This document shows positions 4,903 through 5,943 of a DNA stretch of 5,943 nt, piece after piece. A program made the translations under genes and the position numbers. The stretch's first letter is position 1. Each line of letters opens with the position of its first letter. The notes below the pieces were generated by a model, which had not been told where the DNA came from, searched no databases, and saw nothing but the letters and a program-made list of their open reading frames with translations. The stretch is taken from the NCBI GenBank assembly GCA_001795315.1, contig MGOH01000007.1, positions 3,661 to 9,603 on the forward strand, in the 5' to 3' direction. The stretch is from Chloroflexi bacterium RBG_19FT_COMBO_48_23 (GTDB lineage: Bacteria > Chloroflexota > Dehalococcoidia > GIF9 > UBA5620).

Positions 4903-5943
4903 TCAAAGTTTATCCTGGGCTTTATTTACAATAATTGGTTTTACCCTATCCATAAACTGAGAAACCGACAGCAAGCCTAAGTCTTCTCCACTTCTCAATC
5001 GTAGAGAGACTTGGGAAGCATCCATCTCTTTATCACCAACAATAAACATATAAGGGATTTTCTCCAGTTGCGCCTCTCTTATCTTTAAGTTCATTCTCTC
5101 CGAGCGGCCATCAACCTGAACGCGAATGTCGCACTCCCTGAGTTCACCTGCCACTTTGTTCGCATAGCTAAGATGACGGTCAGCTATAGGAATTATAGCT
5201 ACCTGAACAGGAGATAGCCACACTGGAAAGACACCAGCATAATGCTCGATAAGACAGGCCATAAAACGTTCCATGCTTCCCAAAACGGTCCGATGTACCA
5301 TCACCACCTGATGCTCCAAGCCATCCTCACCAATATAGTTAACATCGAAGCGTTGTGGCAGATTAAAATCAACCTGAATAGTCGGCCCTTGCCATAACCG
5401 TCCCAAAGCGTCTTTAAGCTTGACATCAATTTTAGGCCCATAGAAAACGCCTTCACCTGGATCTATCTCATAATTAAGCTCAAGGTGTTCCAGGACATTT
5501 CGTAGCGCTTCGGTAGCATCTTCCCATACCTGTATAGTCCCAGCATATTTCTCAGGCCGTGTAGACAGAAGAAGTTCATACTCACTAAACCCAAAGGTAT
5601 TCATCATAAAGCGGGCTAATTGCACCACCTCTGTTACTTCAGCCTCAAGCTGGTCAGGGCGACAAAAAATATGAGCGTCATCCTGGGTGAAACCGCGTAC
5701 CCGTGCCAACCCATGCAACACCCCCGACCGCTCATATCTGTACACTGTACCTAACTCAGCATAGCGAAGCGGTAAGTTGCGGTAGCTGCGCAATTGGGTC
5801 TTGTAAATCATAATATGCCCCAGGCAATTCATCGGCTTGATAATATACTCCTGCCCCTCGATATCCATCGGCGAATATAGATTCTCCCGATAAAAATCCC
5901 AGTGCCCGCTAGTCATCCATAAGTTCACCTTGGCAATATGAGG
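4903..5943 (-). CDS. thrS: Threonyl-tRNA synthetase, C-terminal 346 residues (5' end outside window)
   Basis: Class II synthetase that charges tRNA-Thr in the cytoplasm. The frame is open to the right edge, and the first visible residues (PHIAKVNLWMTSGHWDFY) are mid-protein, so the GTG at 5928 is not a start. A full ThrRS is about 580-650 aa. Visible parts by fragment residue: KPMNCLGH at 36-43; motif 2 YRYERSGVLHGLARVRGFTQ with DDAH at 68-91; FYGPKIDVKLKDALGRLWQG at about 167-186; motif 3 region VHRTVLGSMERF at 216-227; anticodon-binding domain at about 243-343. The catalytic zinc ligands known from E. coli ThrRS correspond to Cys40, His91 and His217, all present. The family consensus MNCPGH reads MNCLGH here. 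The N-terminal TGS and editing domains cannot be judged. infC follows after 67 bp, a common bacterial arrangement. Confidence 0.98.
   Translation of the reverse strand, partial: PHIAKVNLWMTSGHWDFYRENLYSPMDIEGQEYIIKPMNCLGHIMIYKTQLRSYRNLPLRYAELGTVYRYERSGVLHGLARVRGFTQDDAHIFCRPDQLEAEVTEVVQLARFMMNTFGFSEYELLLSTRPEKYAGTIQVWEDATEALRNVLEHLELNYEIDPGEGVFYGPKIDVKLKDALGRLWQGPTIQVDFNLPQRFDVNYIGEDGLEHQVVMVHRTVLGSMERFMACLIEHYAGVFPVWLSPVQVAIIPIADRHLSYANKVAGELRECDIRVQVDGRSERMNLKIREAQLEKIPYMFIVGDKEMDASQVSLRLRSGEDLGLLSVSQFMDRVKPIIVNKAQDKL

Noticed and set aside
4883..4911. Internal promoter for infC at TATGAT
   Set aside because: No -35-like hexamer is found at 15-19 bp spacing; the short AT-rich stretch alone is not enough.
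5926..5928. GTG at 5928 as the thrS start
   Set aside because: The frame is open to the window edge and the residues before it (PHIAK) match the middle of ThrRS, so the gene is cut by the window.

Overview
The window holds a translation-machinery gene cluster, all on the minus strand. In transcription order (right to left) it runs thrS (3' part only), infC, rpmI, rplT, pheS, pheT. After a 109-bp gap comes the start of an unidentified secreted-protein gene that leaves the window at the left edge. The layout is a classic bacterial one: threonyl-tRNA synthetase, initiation factor IF3, ribosomal proteins L35 and L20, then both subunits of phenylalanyl-tRNA synthetase. Internal gaps are 67, 0, 15, 15 and 36 bp with no terminator-like hairpin between genes, so co-transcription is likely.

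Organism: a bacterium of moderate GC. The PheS chain resembles the Thermus form in motif 2 (FPFVEPG) and in the [10 protein letters not shown] segment, but carries a four-cysteine CxxC-x4-CxxC insert. Together with the gene order this suggests Chloroflexota, perhaps Dehalococcoidia. That placement comes from recalled family resemblance, is tentative, and was not tested.

Translation starts are the most unusual aspect. infC has no ATG, GTG or TTG in frame anywhere upstream of its conserved N-terminal domain. The best start is an ATA placed 6 nt after a GAGG/AAGGAGG Shine-Dalgarno region, in line with the known use of poor start codons in IF3 autoregulation. rplT starts with TTG behind a perfect AGGAGG. 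rpmI starts immediately after the infC stop codon and uses a Shine-Dalgarno that lies inside infC. pheS starts with GTG or one of two nearby ATGs and has no clear Shine-Dalgarno. The left-edge gene starts with GTG.

Left region (1-203): a signal-peptide-coding gene start, a very G-rich ribosome binding site, a perfect TATAAT box, and a 10-bp inverted repeat with one bulge just upstream of that box. This looks like an independently controlled gene following the operon. No mobile element, CRISPR array, tRNA or rRNA was seen. The cluster is essentially housekeeping, and I found no sign of an undescribed multi-gene system.
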